From assembly GCF_029338395.1 (NCBI RefSeq), contig NZ_CP119809.1, forward strand, positions 1,364,001-1,428,000: a stretch of DNA of 64,000 bases, read 5' to 3'. Shown here in pieces: positions 42,341-51,887 of this stretch (its first letter is position 1; the number at the start of each line of letters is the position of its first letter). The translations under genes were made by a program, and so were the position numbers. The notes under the pieces were generated by a model that worked only from the letters and a program-made list of their open reading frames with translations, was not told where the DNA came from and did not search any database. The DNA is from Halorussus caseinilyticus (GTDB lineage Archaea; Halobacteriota; Halobacteria; Halobacteriales; Haladaptataceae).

Positions 42341-43785
42341 TCAGAGCAGGGTCCTCAGCGAGCGTTCGAGGGCGATTCCCAACGGGTCGTCCACGTCCCA
42401 GTCCACGACGGTCGCGCCCGCCGTCCGGAGGTCCCAGAGTCGAATCGTGCGCCGGGTCCCGGCGACCGCTCGGCCGGGCGACTCGCTCCCGTCGGCCCAA
42501 CCGCCGGTCACGTCGGGACTCAGGACCGCGAGTTCGTGGTCCCGGACCGACAGCGACCGGGCCAGCGACTCCGGCCAGTCGTCGGGGACGGGCGAGACAA
42601 CCACGACCTGCGCGTCGGCGGGCAGTCGGGCCAGCAGTCGCCGGACCGCCGAGTTCCTCGGCGGTCCGGCGTCGGTCGGGGTCCGGAGTCCGCCGGGGTT
42701 CCGGCGTCGGCGGGCGTCCCGCCGTCCGCGCTCGCGGTGGCCGGGTCGGGACTCGCGGTCGAACCGACGCTCTCAGTCGGACTGGTCCCGTCGCCGGGAA
42801 CCTCGGTCGGCGCGTCCCGGTCGGCGGCGCGCCCGACCGCCTCGAAGACGAGTCGGGCGCTCGCGCCGTCGGCGTCGGAGGCCGCCCACGGCAGACCGTC
42901 GGCCGGGAGTCCGCCCGGCAGGTCGCCGTCCCCGAGACCGACCGCGGTGACGCTGGTCGCCACGTTCGCCGCGGTCAGCGCGTCGTATAGTCGTTCGCCC
43001 GCGTACGCGCAAAGCTCCGCGCCGTTGGGATAGCCCGCGCTCGGGGTCGTCCGAGCGACCGGCCGGGCGTCCACCACGACGACGGTCCGGGCCGCCCGTT
43101 CCTCCCGGAACTCGACCGTGGTGAGGTCGCCGGTCTTGGCGAACCGCCGCCAATCGACGCGACTCACGGGGTCGCCGGGTCGGTACTCGCGGGTCGAGTG
43201 AAACTCGACGCCCTCGCCGCCCGAGTCGGTCGTGTGGGTCCCCACCCGGCGGAGAGAGGGCCGACCGAACGGCGGGTCCGAGACCGACCGCGAACACGAG
43301 AGGGTCGTCTCGCCCGCGGCCGGAATCTCGGTCGTCGCGCGGTCGGTCCCGCTGGCGGTCCGGACCCGAACCGCGGGGTCGTCGAAGTCGTAGTCGCCGC
43401 GCTTGGCGACCACCGAGTACGAGCAGGTCGCCTCCTCGCCCGGCCGGAGCGCGACCGCGGCCCGCGGCGACCCGGAGACGACGGCCAACTCGTCGGGCAC
43501 GCCGTCCACGACCCGAACGTCCGCGAGCGCCGACTCGCCCTCGTTGCGGACCGTGAGCGTGACCGCGACTTCCTCGCCCGGCGGCGGACGCGCGGCGTCG
43601 AATTCGCGCCGGATGTCAGGTTCGTCCGCACCCGACAGCGACGAGAGCGCGCCGAACGCGACGTACGCCAGCGGGACGACCGCGACCGCGAACAGTCGAT
43701 GTTCGGCGTAGAACAGGCCGAGTGTGGTCAGCAGGAGCGTCCCGGCGAGCGCACCCCGGAACCGGGGAACTCGCTCGCGGTTCAT
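42341..43785 (-). pseudogene. DUF58-domain protein gene with a frameshift
   Basis: From ATG 43785 the frame encodes two N-terminal helices, an extracellular-type beta domain (about 65-155) and the DUF58 core FHSTREYRPGDPVSRVDWRRFAKTGDLTTVEF with VVVVDARP. After a low-complexity Ala/Thr/Pro/Asp stretch near 42660-42800 the frame becomes nonsense (DCWPDCPPTRRSWLS). The proper C-terminus continues in the next frame (RNSAVRRLLARLPADAQVVVVSPVPDDW... to the stop at 42341). The total length is one base short of a full frame, so a single-base deletion explains it. It could be a real mutation or a sequencing slip in GC-rich repeats. Confidence 0.75.
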
Positions 43786-44426
43786 CGCTCGCCTCCCGTC
43801 GCCGTCGGGCGCGGACCCTCCTGTTCGTCAAGCACACGACCCACCGCCGCGACGGTTCGCCGGACGCGCCGCCGTCGCTCGGCCGCGGGGTCCAACCACG
43901 CCCGGAGGCGGGCCGAAAGCGGGAATTTCGGCCCGGACTCTTCGGCGAGGAACGCCGCGGCGGTCGGGTCGTCGGTCCACGCGCCGGTCTCGACCGCGCG
44001 GCGGGCCTCCTCGCGCGGGCGGTCGGCGGCCCGAGCGTGCGCGCTCGCGGCCGTGTCCGCGAGCGTCGCGCGGACGCGCTGGAGCGCACCCTCCTCGCCC
44101 GCGCACGCCGCCGCGACCCGGCCGTCGAACTCCTCGCCGGTCCGGGTGCGGTGGGCCGCGGTCACGCGCTCGGGTCGGTCGCCCGCGTCGGCGAACCGGA
44201 GGGAGGCGTCGTCTTCCGGGAGTCGGTCGGGCGGACTCGCGCGGGCGGTCCACGCCGCGTACGCGCCGACGGCCGACCCGAGAACGAGCAGGAGTCGCTT
44301 CGGTCCCTGCGATTCGAGGGGCGAAACCACCGCCGACAGCGAGTCGGCGAGACTCGGTGAGACGACGACTGCGGCCGCCGCGAGCGTCAGAAGCGCGCCG
44401 AGCGAACCGAAGACGCGGGCGCGCAT
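43782..44426 (-). CDS. DUF7269-like protein of the DUF58/transglutaminase locus
   Basis: A 214-residue protein with two N-terminal membrane helices (VFGSLGALLTLAAAAVVV and RLLLVLGSAVGAYAAW) and a soluble helical, Arg/Glu-rich C-terminal domain. Gene order is transglutaminase, this protein, DUF58, then the large membrane protein. The stop of each gene overlaps or touches the next start: 44426 shares its A with the upstream stop, and 43782-43785 is ATGA. Its role is unknown; I infer it belongs to the same surface complex from this order. Confidence 0.68.
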   Translation of the reverse strand: MRARVFGSLGALLTLAAAAVVVSPSLADSLSAVVSPLESQGPKRLLLVLGSAVGAYAAWTARASPPDRLPEDDASLRFADAGDRPERVTAAHRTRTGEEFDGRVAAACAGEEGALQRVRATLADTAASAHARAADRPREEARRAVETGAWTDDPTAAAFLAEESGPKFPLSARLRAWLDPAAERRRRVRRTVAAVGRVLDEQEGPRPTATGGER

Positions 44427-47400
44427 CACTCGTCACCCCCCGATTCGGGGTCTGCGTCCCCGTCTGTGCCCCCGTCCCCCTCTGCCGTCCGGCGTCGGGT
44501 CGCGCGCTCGATGGCGTCGATGGCCTCTTCGACCTGCGGGAGTCGGTCGCCGGGCGAGCGCGCGCCGTACTCCACGTCGCGGAAGGCGTCCCGGAGCGTC
44601 ACGACCGGACCGGGCGGCAGGTCGTCCTCGCGGACCGCGTGGTCCGCGAGTTCGCCGGGCGTCGAGGCCGAGGGCCGTCGGACCGAGACCGACCGGAGGA
44701 ACGACTCCCACGCCTCCCGGAGCGTCCGGTAGTCGTCGGGGTCGGGCGCGTCCGACGCCGAACCGTCTGCGAGCGCACCGCCAGCGAGCGCGCCGCGGGA
44801 CCGGCGTCGAACCGCCTGCTCGCGTTCGCGGAGCCACGCCCGGAGTCTGGCGAGGAGTTCGCCGACCGTGGTCTCGCCAGCCGCGAGTTCCCGGAGGGCG
44901 TCGGCGACGGTTTCGACCGCCCACGAGAGTCGGTCGGCCGCGCCGAACAGCGCCGCGACCACGAGACCCGGAATCGCCCGAATCGCGCCGCCTAAGAGTG
45001 CGAGGAGTTTCCGCGGGCCGACTCCTCGTCGGGACGCCGCGACGACGACGACGCCGAGGGCGAGCGCGATTCCTCCGAGGAGACCGGCGAGATTGACGAA
45101 CAGCCCCGAGACGGTCCTCACGCGGGTCTGGCCGCGGGCCGAGACGAGGATTCGGGCGCTGTCGCGCAACGGGAGCGTGGCGGTGGCGGTGCCGTCGATG
45201 TCGGTGGTCCGGACCGCGCCCGCGACGGAGACGTTGGCGTTCGCGAGCGGGTCGCCGCCGTAGGTCGTGCGGATTTCGACCGGCGTGCCGGGGAGCGCGA
45301 CCGGTAGGGCGGGGTCCGCGGTGACTTCGAGGTCCGGGATGGTGAGCGTGCGCTCGCCCGAGACCGACCCGCGGGAGACCGCGAGTGTGACGTTTCCGGG
45401 CGATTCGGGGAGTTCGACCCGGACCCGGCCGCTCCGGTCGGTGGTGCCGACCGACTCGCCGTCGAGGGTCACGTCGGCGTCCCGGACCGGCACGTCCCGG
45501 ACCGTCGCGGTCACGACCACGACGCTCTCGGTGGCCACCTCGCCCGAGACGATGAGCGTGGCGTTCGTCGCCAGCGCGTACTCGGTTCCGTCGTCGTCAC
45601 TGCCGTTTTCGGACTGGAGCGCGCGGGACGAAGACGTTCGGGGAGAGGACGCGCCGGAGGAAGATGCCCCGGAGAGGGACGCTCCCGACGAGAATCCGCC
45701 GGGCGGTCCCGCGGTCAGCGCCATCGGCGCGTCGAACGTGGCGGGCGCGCCCGGCGCGGCGGTCGGCGCGGGCGGTGCGACGAGTGCCGCGGTGTCGCCG
45801 GAGTCGGTTCCGAGACCGACCCTGAGTTGGGCGGTGTAGGGGACCGGCGCGACCACGGTTCCGGAATCGTCGGTGACGCCGACGCGTTCGCCGTTGAACG
45901 AGACCGGGACGCCGACGGCGGGGGTGGCGTTGTCGCGGACCGTGACTTCGACGATTGCGCCGGGAACGGGCGTCCGGTTGAGCGTGACCTCGTAGGGAGT
46001 CCGGGGTCCCCGCGACTCGCCGGGGTCGGTCGCGGTGGTCCCGTCGCTGGTGGTCGTGGTCGTCGCGGCGACAGTCGTCGCGGTGACGGTGGTCCCGCCG
46101 GGACCGCGGGTGGTCTCGCGGGTGTCGGTCGCAGTACCGGAACCCGTCGCGGTCCGGGTTCCGTTCCCGGTCGCGGTTCCGGCGGTCGTCGCGGTGCGGG
46201 CGTTCGACCCGCCGGGTGCGGAGTCGCTCGTCGCCGTCCGCGTCGTCGCGGTTCCGGTCTCGCGGGTCGTCGTCTCCTCGGGGTCACTCACCGAGAACTG
46301 CTCGCCGGGACTGCCCGACTCGTTGGGGGTGTACTCGCCGGCGTCGGCGTCGGTCCGGTTGGCGAGCGCCTGCTGTTCGGCCTGTAGGCGCTGTTCGCCG
46401 GGGGTCGGGTCGAAGCGGACCCACCCCACGTCGGGGAAGTAGACTTCGACCCACGCGTGGGCGTTCATCGCCCGGACGCGGTAGGTGTTCGCGCCGACCG
46501 ACTGGCCGGTCGAGTAGCCCACGACGTAGCGGGCGGGGACGCCCTGCGACCGGAGCATCGCCACCATCGAGGTGGCGAAGTACTCGCAGTAGCCCGACTC
46601 CATCTCGAAGACGAACTGGGAAGCAACGTCCTCGTCCGCGGGTTGCGAGACGTTCAGCGAGTAGGTCTTGTTCGACTCCAGCCACGACTCGATTCGCCGG
46701 GCCGACTCGTAGGGCGAGTCGGCGTCGCTGGTGAGGCGGTCGGTGAACGGCCCGAGTCGCTGGCGGGTCTCCTCGGGGAGCGCGGTGTAGCGGCGCTCGA
46801 TTTCTGCGGGGTAGTCCCGGCCCGCGGTCTTCAGGACCGCGGGGTCGCGCGGCGGGAGGTGGCTGACGCCCGCGTAGGTCGTCCCGGCGGGCAGGGGGTC
46901 GTCGGTCACGAACGCGCGCTGGTCGGTGACCGACAGCGAGTCCGCGCCGGTCCGGGAGAGGGCGTTCGCGCGCCAGACGCTCGGCAAGGCGGTGGCCGAC
47001 CGCTGGAGGGTGACGCGGTAGGCGACCTTCCGGCCCTGAATCCCCTCGCCCTCGATTGGTCCGGTGTAGGGTCGGCGGTCGCCGGACTGCTCCCACCCCG
47101 ACCCGGTGTAGGTGTCGTACGCGCCGGTCCGCCAGTAGGAGGCGGCCGAACTCCGGACGGTGAAGTGGGTCTCGGCGTTCCGCGACCGGAAGGCGCTCTC
47201 GTTGCTGGCGAGCGACCCGCCGAGCGAGGCCTGCTGGCCGGGGTTGAGCGCGCCCAACCCGCCGGTGGCGAGGCCGCTTCCCCCACCTCCGGCGCTACCG
47301 CCGCCGCCGTCGGCGGGTCCGTAGGGGTCGACGTTGGGCGTCGGGACGACCGACCCGAGCGGCGTCCCGCCGAGTCCGGCCCCGGAGACGGCGGGGACGA

Positions 47401-47509
47401 CGGTACCCGCGAGCAGGACCGCGACGACGCAACACAGCACCAGCGCGGCGCGGAGTCGGTCGCGGGACTGTTCGTCGTCGGGCACGAGCGGTGACGGCTT
47501 CTCGGACAT
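44426..47509 (-). CDS. Membrane-bound transglutaminase-like protein with DUF4129-type tail
   Basis: A 1027-residue protein: an N-terminal helix (about 20-42), then a Gly-rich secreted segment. A transglutaminase core lies at about 250-370 with Cys in SGYCEYFATSMVAMLRSQG, His in NAHAWVEVYFP and Asp in WVRFDPTPG. A very long Thr-rich stalk (about 400-500) follows, then three Ig-like beta repeats (about 505-800), a second helix (NLAGLLGGIALALGVVVVA), and a cytoplasmic acidic tail with a DUF4129-like region. The catalytic triad suggests protein cross-linking or proteolysis on the outer face. It starts the minus-strand operon. Confidence 0.85.
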   Translation of the reverse strand: MSEKPSPLVPDDEQSRDRLRAALVLCCVVAVLLAGTVVPAVSGAGLGGTPLGSVVPTPNVDPYGPADGGGGSAGGGGSGLATGGLGALNPGQQASLGGSLASNESAFRSRNAETHFTVRSSAASYWRTGAYDTYTGSGWEQSGDRRPYTGPIEGEGIQGRKVAYRVTLQRSATALPSVWRANALSRTGADSLSVTDQRAFVTDDPLPAGTTYAGVSHLPPRDPAVLKTAGRDYPAEIERRYTALPEETRQRLGPFTDRLTSDADSPYESARRIESWLESNKTYSLNVSQPADEDVASQFVFEMESGYCEYFATSMVAMLRSQGVPARYVVGYSTGQSVGANTYRVRAMNAHAWVEVYFPDVGWVRFDPTPGEQRLQAEQQALANRTDADAGEYTPNESGSPGEQFSVSDPEETTTRETGTATTRTATSDSAPGGSNARTATTAGTATGNGTRTATGSGTATDTRETTRGPGGTTVTATTVAATTTTTSDGTTATDPGESRGPRTPYEVTLNRTPVPGAIVEVTVRDNATPAVGVPVSFNGERVGVTDDSGTVVAPVPYTAQLRVGLGTDSGDTAALVAPPAPTAAPGAPATFDAPMALTAGPPGGFSSGASLSGASSSGASSPRTSSSRALQSENGSDDDGTEYALATNATLIVSGEVATESVVVVTATVRDVPVRDADVTLDGESVGTTDRSGRVRVELPESPGNVTLAVSRGSVSGERTLTIPDLEVTADPALPVALPGTPVEIRTTYGGDPLANANVSVAGAVRTTDIDGTATATLPLRDSARILVSARGQTRVRTVSGLFVNLAGLLGGIALALGVVVVAASRRGVGPRKLLALLGGAIRAIPGLVVAALFGAADRLSWAVETVADALRELAAGETTVGELLARLRAWLREREQAVRRRSRGALAGGALADGSASDAPDPDDYRTLREAWESFLRSVSVRRPSASTPGELADHAVREDDLPPGPVVTLRDAFRDVEYGARSPGDRLPQVEEAIDAIERATRRRTAEGDGGTDGDADPESGGDE

Positions 47510-47842
47510 GGGATTTGGAGTGGGGGCGGTCGAGTCGCAGGGGTCGGTGCGGTCGGGTGGCGATGCGGGCGGATGTCAGTGCAGTCGGATGTCGGTGCGG
47601 TCGAACTCCGGGCGGTTCGTGCGGGCCGTCGCAACGCCCGGCGTTCGACGCGACGACCCTGCGTGCGGTATGGATGCAACGTGCGCGGAGGTACGTGAAA
47701 AGAGTAGTGGAAATTCGGCGGCTTGACAAGAACGGTTCGCGCCCGGTGGGACCAACCACGGGACGCGCACCGCGGAACTAACCACGGGACGCGCACCGCG
47801 AGCGCCGACAGGCGCGAGCGGTGCGGGAGGTCCGGGGGCGCG

Positions 47843-48041
47843 GTTGCGGTTGCGGTCTTCATCGGTTCAAGCCTGAAGCTAGCTCTCTCGACAAATCGCG
47901 TTCGCATTGCGGTGGCGGATGCGGTCTTCGTCGGGTCGGTCGTTCGGGTTTGCCTCGTTCACAGCGTCGGGCTCGACGGAGAACCGCGAAGACCGACGAG
48001 AAGCTAGCTACTCCTTGAACCAATGAAGACCGCAACCGCAC
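47843..48041. repeat. MITE-like element with about 40-bp inverted repeats
   Basis: The left arm 47843-47884 and right arm 48002-48041 are near-perfect inverted repeats: 26 of 27 bases match in the TGCGGTTGCGGTCTTCAT...GGTTCAAG part, then a small indel before AGCTAGCT. The arms flank 117 bases without a gene. The right arm leads into dispersed family A. No flanking target duplication is obvious. Confidence 0.65.
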
Positions 48042-48141
48042 AGCACCGCGCCTCGTCCTCCCCAACCTCGGCGGCCGCGTTCGCGGCCGCCGTCCCTCGC
48101 GCGAATTGGCGCGGCACAGGGCCGCGCCAGCGCGCACCGGT
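48001..48141 (+). repeat. Dispersed repeat family A, copy 2
   Basis: GCTAGCT, CCTTGAACCAATGAAGACCG, CACAGCACCGCGCC, CCTCCCCAACC and CCCTCGCGCGAATTGGCGCG occur in the order seen at 6939-7117. Confidence 0.7.
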
Positions 48142-48313
48142 GGTGAGTTCGAGTCTGCGAGCGCCGATAGGAAACAAATAGGTCGCTCAAAAATATATTT
48201 CTAATTCTAAGAGAATTATAAAAGATGCTCAAAGACAACCAAACAGTTCCGAAATCCCCGGGCGGACCGACAGGGACCAACACCTTTCACGCGCGATTCC
48301 GAATCACACACCC

Positions 48314-50020
48314 ATGACCGACGAGTACACCGGGGCCGACCTGTTCGTGGACGCGCTGGCGGAGTACGGCGTCTCGCGCGTCTTCGGCAACCCCGGCACC
48401 ACGGAACTGCCCGTGATGCGGGCGTTGGGCGACAGCGACCTCGAATACGTCCTCGGACTCCACGAGGACGTGGCCGTCGGGATGGCCGCGGGGTACGCTA
48501 GCACCCGACGGTACCACTCCCACCGCGCCGAGCGCGAGGGCGACGACCACGTGAACCCGGTCGGCGTCGTGAACCTCCACGTCGCGCCGGGACTGGCCCA
48601 CGGACTCGGCAACCTCTACGGCGCGAGCGTGGCGGGCGCGCCGCTGGTCGTCACCGCCGGGAACCACAGCACCGACTTCCGCCACGAGGAGCCGATTCTG
48701 TCGGGGGACCTCGTGAGCATGGCCGACGAGTTCGCCAAGTGGAGCGCCGAGGTGGGCGACGTGTCGGCCCTGCCCGCGATGGTCCGGCGGGCGTTCCGGG
48801 TCGCGCTGACGCCGCCGACCGGCCCGGTCTTTCTGGCGCTTCCCCTCGACGTGATGATGGCCCCGACCGACCGGTCGCCCGAACGCCTCGGCGAGATTCC
48901 CGACGCCGGGCGCGGCGACCCGACCCAAATCGAGCGCGCGGCCGACCTGCTTGCGGACCCCGACGAGGACGTGGCGCTGGTCGTCGGCGACGCAATCGCG
49001 CGCTCGGGCGTCGATGCGGTAGAGGCCGCCGTCGAGTTCGCGGAGGCGTCCGGCGCGCGCGTCCACGGCGAGATTCTGGCCTGCGAGGTGGACTTCCCGA
49101 CCGACCACGGCCAGTGGGTCTCCTACGTCCCGCCGGACGAGGACCTCGCCGCGACGCTCTTGGGCGCGGACAACCTCGTCTTCGTCGGCACTTCGACCAA
49201 CACGACGCTGACCCGCCACGACCGACCCCTCGTCGCCGAGGACACCACCTGCGTCCACGTCAGCGACGACGCGTGGCAGGTCGGCAAGAATCACCCGGCG
49301 GACGCCGCCGTCGTGGGCGACCCCGGCCGGGTTCTCTCGGAACTCGCCGACCGACTCCGCGAGCGAATCGACGACGCGGGCCGCGAGGCGCGACTGGAGC
49401 GCGTCGAGATGGTCAAACAGATGGTCGAGAGCCGGATGGCCGAGATTGGCGAGGACCACAGCGACGACCCCCGCGCGTCGAAGGCCGAACTCGTGGACGC
49501 GATGGAGGAAGTCGCCCCCGACGCCTACGTCGTAGACGAGGGCGTCACCGCCAAGTACGCCATGCTGACCCGGTGGGACTTCGAACCGGAGCAGTACGTC
49601 TCGAACAAGGGCGGCGGACTCGGCTACGGACTCCCGGCCGCCGTCGGCGCGGCCATCGCCGAATCGGAGACCGACGACCCCCGCGACGTGGTGGGGTTCG
49701 TCGGCGACGGGTCGTACCTCTACTACCCCCAGACGCTCTACTCGGCGGCCCGCTACGACGCCGACCTGACCGTCGTGATTCCGGACAACCGCAACTACCG
49801 CATCCTGAAGGACAACGCGCTGGACCTCTTCGGCGGCGACGAATCGGACTACGAGTTCGTCGGCATGGACTTCGACCCGCCGGTTGACATCCCGGCGAAC
49901 GCCGAGAGCCACGGCGCTCGGGGCCGACTCGTGGAGGACCCCGAGGAAATCGGTCCCGCGCTGGAGGCGGCGCTGGACCGCGACGGCCCGGACGTGTTGG
50001 ACGTGCTGGTTCACGACTGA
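48314..50020 (+). CDS. Thiamine-diphosphate enzyme, benzoylformate-decarboxylase-like
   Basis: A 568-residue ThDP-dependent enzyme. The PYR domain carries the activating Glu in LGLHEDVAVGMAAGYA; the central TPP_enzyme_M-like domain lies about 195-350; the PP domain has GLGYGLPAAVGAAIAE and the metal-binding GDGSYLYYPQTLYSAARY...VIPDNRNYRI. The order and the VFGNPGTTELP opening fit the benzoylformate decarboxylase/acetolactate-synthase-like group, and the substrate is not settled. The ATG at 48314 follows a promoter-like AT-rich region. Confidence 0.85.
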   Translation: MTDEYTGADLFVDALAEYGVSRVFGNPGTTELPVMRALGDSDLEYVLGLHEDVAVGMAAGYASTRRYHSHRAEREGDDHVNPVGVVNLHVAPGLAHGLGNLYGASVAGAPLVVTAGNHSTDFRHEEPILSGDLVSMADEFAKWSAEVGDVSALPAMVRRAFRVALTPPTGPVFLALPLDVMMAPTDRSPERLGEIPDAGRGDPTQIERAADLLADPDEDVALVVGDAIARSGVDAVEAAVEFAEASGARVHGEILACEVDFPTDHGQWVSYVPPDEDLAATLLGADNLVFVGTSTNTTLTRHDRPLVAEDTTCVHVSDDAWQVGKNHPADAAVVGDPGRVLSELADRLRERIDDAGREARLERVEMVKQMVESRMAEIGEDHSDDPRASKAELVDAMEEVAPDAYVVDEGVTAKYAMLTRWDFEPEQYVSNKGGGLGYGLPAAVGAAIAESETDDPRDVVGFVGDGSYLYYPQTLYSAARYDADLTVVIPDNRNYRILKDNALDLFGGDESDYEFVGMDFDPPVDIPANAESHGARGRLVEDPEEIGPALEAALDRDGPDVLDVLVHD

Positions 50021-50142
50021 TTCGGCGGTCGGGTCGTTTCGGAGTTGGCCGTCGGTGTCGTCGGATTTCCGGTCGGCGAAACGGCGCGCTCTCGGTTTGC
50101 GGAATTCGGAAGTGGTCAGTTTCGGTCGCAGAAGTCGGAGAA

Positions 50143-50472
50143 CGTCAGGCTCGAACCTGTCGGACCGCTCCGCGACGACGGAGCATCCGAGACGCGGGCG
50201 ACTGCCGACTCCCCTCAGACCGCAACCGCACCGCACAGCACCGCGACCGCGGGCCACACCCTCCCCAACCGACTGCGCTTCTCGGCCTCCACTTCGTTTC
50301 GGCCTGCGATGCTCGTCCACCGTCGGAAGCGAGTTCCGACGAGCCTGCGCTCACGTCCGTTCGCGCAGACACCGGCAGACGAACCGCGTCTGCCGAGCCG
50401 TCCGTCGCTTCGCTCCGGACGACCTCGCGCGAATGGGCGCGACACGCTCCGCGGTCGCGCCCGCACGCGCCG
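50143..50472 (+). repeat. Dispersed repeat family A, copy 3
   Basis: Begins with TCAGGCTCGAACCTGTCGGA (compare the copy at 6945) and, after an insertion of about 50 bases, continues with ACCGCACAGCACCGCG, CTCCCCAACC, TGCGATGCTCGTCC and GGGCGCGACACGCT. It is the longest copy because of internal insertions. Confidence 0.65.
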
Positions 50473-50598
50473 GTGTGTACGTGTGAGCGCGCTCGGGGAC
50501 GTGCGGGTCTGCGAGCGCACCCCTGCGAGCGCGCCCGGCGCTGGCACGCACGGGCGCGAGCGAGACGAATACGTCTCACCTCGCGCAAGCGAAGAGTA

Positions 50599-50612
50599 GA
50601 ACACTTATCACG
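50599..50612 (+). promoter_or_regulatory. TATA-box promoter of the propeller-protein gene
   Basis: CACTTATCA at about 50602-50610 lies 25-33 bases before the ATG at 50635, so the transcript is probably leaderless. Confidence 0.45.
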
Positions 50613-50634
50613 CGAGAGCGGTCTCTTTCGGCCG

Positions 50635-51801
50635 ATGGATTGGTCCCGTCGCAAACTCCTCGCCGCCCTCGGCACCGCTGGCGTCGGTGGCTACTGGTGG
50701 GTCAGCGATGGCCGCTGTCCCGACCGCAGAGCGCCCGACTGGACCCTCGACGGCCGGTACTGGTCGCCGCCCACCCGCGACGACGGGGACACTTTCGTCT
50801 CCGAAGGCTACGGCATCACCGGCAGGGACGCGCCCCACCGCATCGCCTCGCTGGACGCCCGCGACGGGAGTCCCAACTGGGTCTTCACCGTGGTCGGCGC
50901 GGGCGCTGGCGCTCCGCGCGTCTCCGACGGCGCGGTCTACGTGGGCACCGGGAACGACCGGGTGTACGCCTTCGACCGGCGGACCGGCCACGTCGAGTGG
51001 CGCTACGACGCCGGAGGCCACGAGACCTACGGCGGGGGAGCGTGGGGCCGACCCGCCGCAGTCGCCGGTGTCGTCGTCGCTGGCGTCTCACACTCCGAGA
51101 TTGCCGACCCGCCCCCGACCGACAGCGGCGCGTACACCCACCGCGTCGTCGCCCTCGCCGCCGAGTCGGGCGAGGAAGTCTGGTCCGAGCGAGTGGACGC
51201 GATGGCGAAGACCGGTCCGGTCGCGGTCGGCGAGACGGTCGTCGCGGCGACGAAGGCCGGGAGCGTCTACGGGTTCGGAGTCGCCGACGGCACGGAACGC
51301 TGGCGGACCGTCGTCCCGACGACGGTCCGCCACTCACTGTTCGCCGACCGCGAGCGAGTCCACGCCGCCAGCGTGGACGGGCAGGTCGCGGCGCTGAATC
51401 CGGAGTCGGGGGAGAAGCGCTGGACCGCCTCGCTCGCGGCGAGCGTGCGGGCAACCGAGCGCGACTCCCGGTCGTTGCTGGTCGGCACCGAGTCCGGGGC
51501 GGTGGTCGCGCTTGCCCGCGACTCCGGGCGCGAGCGGTGGCGGTTCTCGGCCGACGCTCCGATAGGGGACCTCTCGTCCGACCGCGCGCACGCCTTCGTC
51601 CTCGACCAGCGCGGACTCGTCCACGTCCTCGACGCCGAGACTGGCGAGGCGCGCGATCGCTTCCGAGTCGCCGAGAACGCCGGAACCGACGCCTGCGGTT
51701 GGGTCCCCCGCCACCACCGCGGGACGGGACTGGACGCCGACGAGGACTCGCTGGCCGTGACCGGGCCGTGGGTGGGTCACGTCCGGCGCTACCGGGAGTA
51801 G
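50635..51801 (+). CDS. Exported PQQ-like beta-propeller repeat protein
   Basis: A 388-residue protein. MDWSRRKLLAALGTAGVGG is a Tat-like signal. The rest is a propeller of PQQ-like repeats, each near 40-45 residues: AVYVGTGNDRVYAFDRRTGHVEWRY, VVALAAESGEEVWSERV, KAGSVYGFGVADGTERWRT, QVAALNPESGEKRWTA, GAVVALARDSGRERWRF, GLVHVLDAETGEARDRF. Residues for PQQ chemistry are not seen, so this is probably a binding or scaffolding propeller. It lies 86 bases before the carotenoid oxygenase gene on the same strand, which may be coincidental. Confidence 0.8.
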   Translation: MDWSRRKLLAALGTAGVGGYWWVSDGRCPDRRAPDWTLDGRYWSPPTRDDGDTFVSEGYGITGRDAPHRIASLDARDGSPNWVFTVVGAGAGAPRVSDGAVYVGTGNDRVYAFDRRTGHVEWRYDAGGHETYGGGAWGRPAAVAGVVVAGVSHSEIADPPPTDSGAYTHRVVALAAESGEEVWSERVDAMAKTGPVAVGETVVAATKAGSVYGFGVADGTERWRTVVPTTVRHSLFADRERVHAASVDGQVAALNPESGEKRWTASLAASVRATERDSRSLLVGTESGAVVALARDSGRERWRFSADAPIGDLSSDRAHAFVLDQRGLVHVLDAETGEARDRFRVAENAGTDACGWVPRHHRGTGLDADEDSLAVTGPWVGHVRRYRE

Positions 51802-51887
51802 GCCGCCGCGAGGTCGGAGAGGACCGGCCGTCGCGCCGCCCCGAGCGCCGCCAGCGTTTTCGAGGTGCGGCGCGATTGGGGAGACGA

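Larger units (their letters stand above)
47510..48313. other. Gene-free 0.8-kb stretch with an inverted-repeat element
   Basis: The first 100 bases are low-complexity with GTCGGTGCGGTCG-like echoes. It then holds the inverted-repeat element 47843-48041 and family A copy 2 (48001-48141), followed by an AT-rich promoter-like piece (48175-48250) before the TPP-enzyme gene. No coding gene seen. Confidence 0.65.
50021..50634. other. Gene-free stretch with dispersed family A copy 3
   Basis: Mostly occupied by the repeat (50143-50472) and the promoter of the next gene. Open frames here lack protein character. Confidence 0.6.

Noticed and set aside
47510-47785. Open frames in the low-complexity region
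   Set aside because: Arg/Pro/Thr-rich translations of GC-rich repeats; no start signals and no domain.
48287-50320. 677-residue open frame on the minus strand
   Set aside because: Antisense to the ThDP enzyme, without domains and with non-acidic composition.
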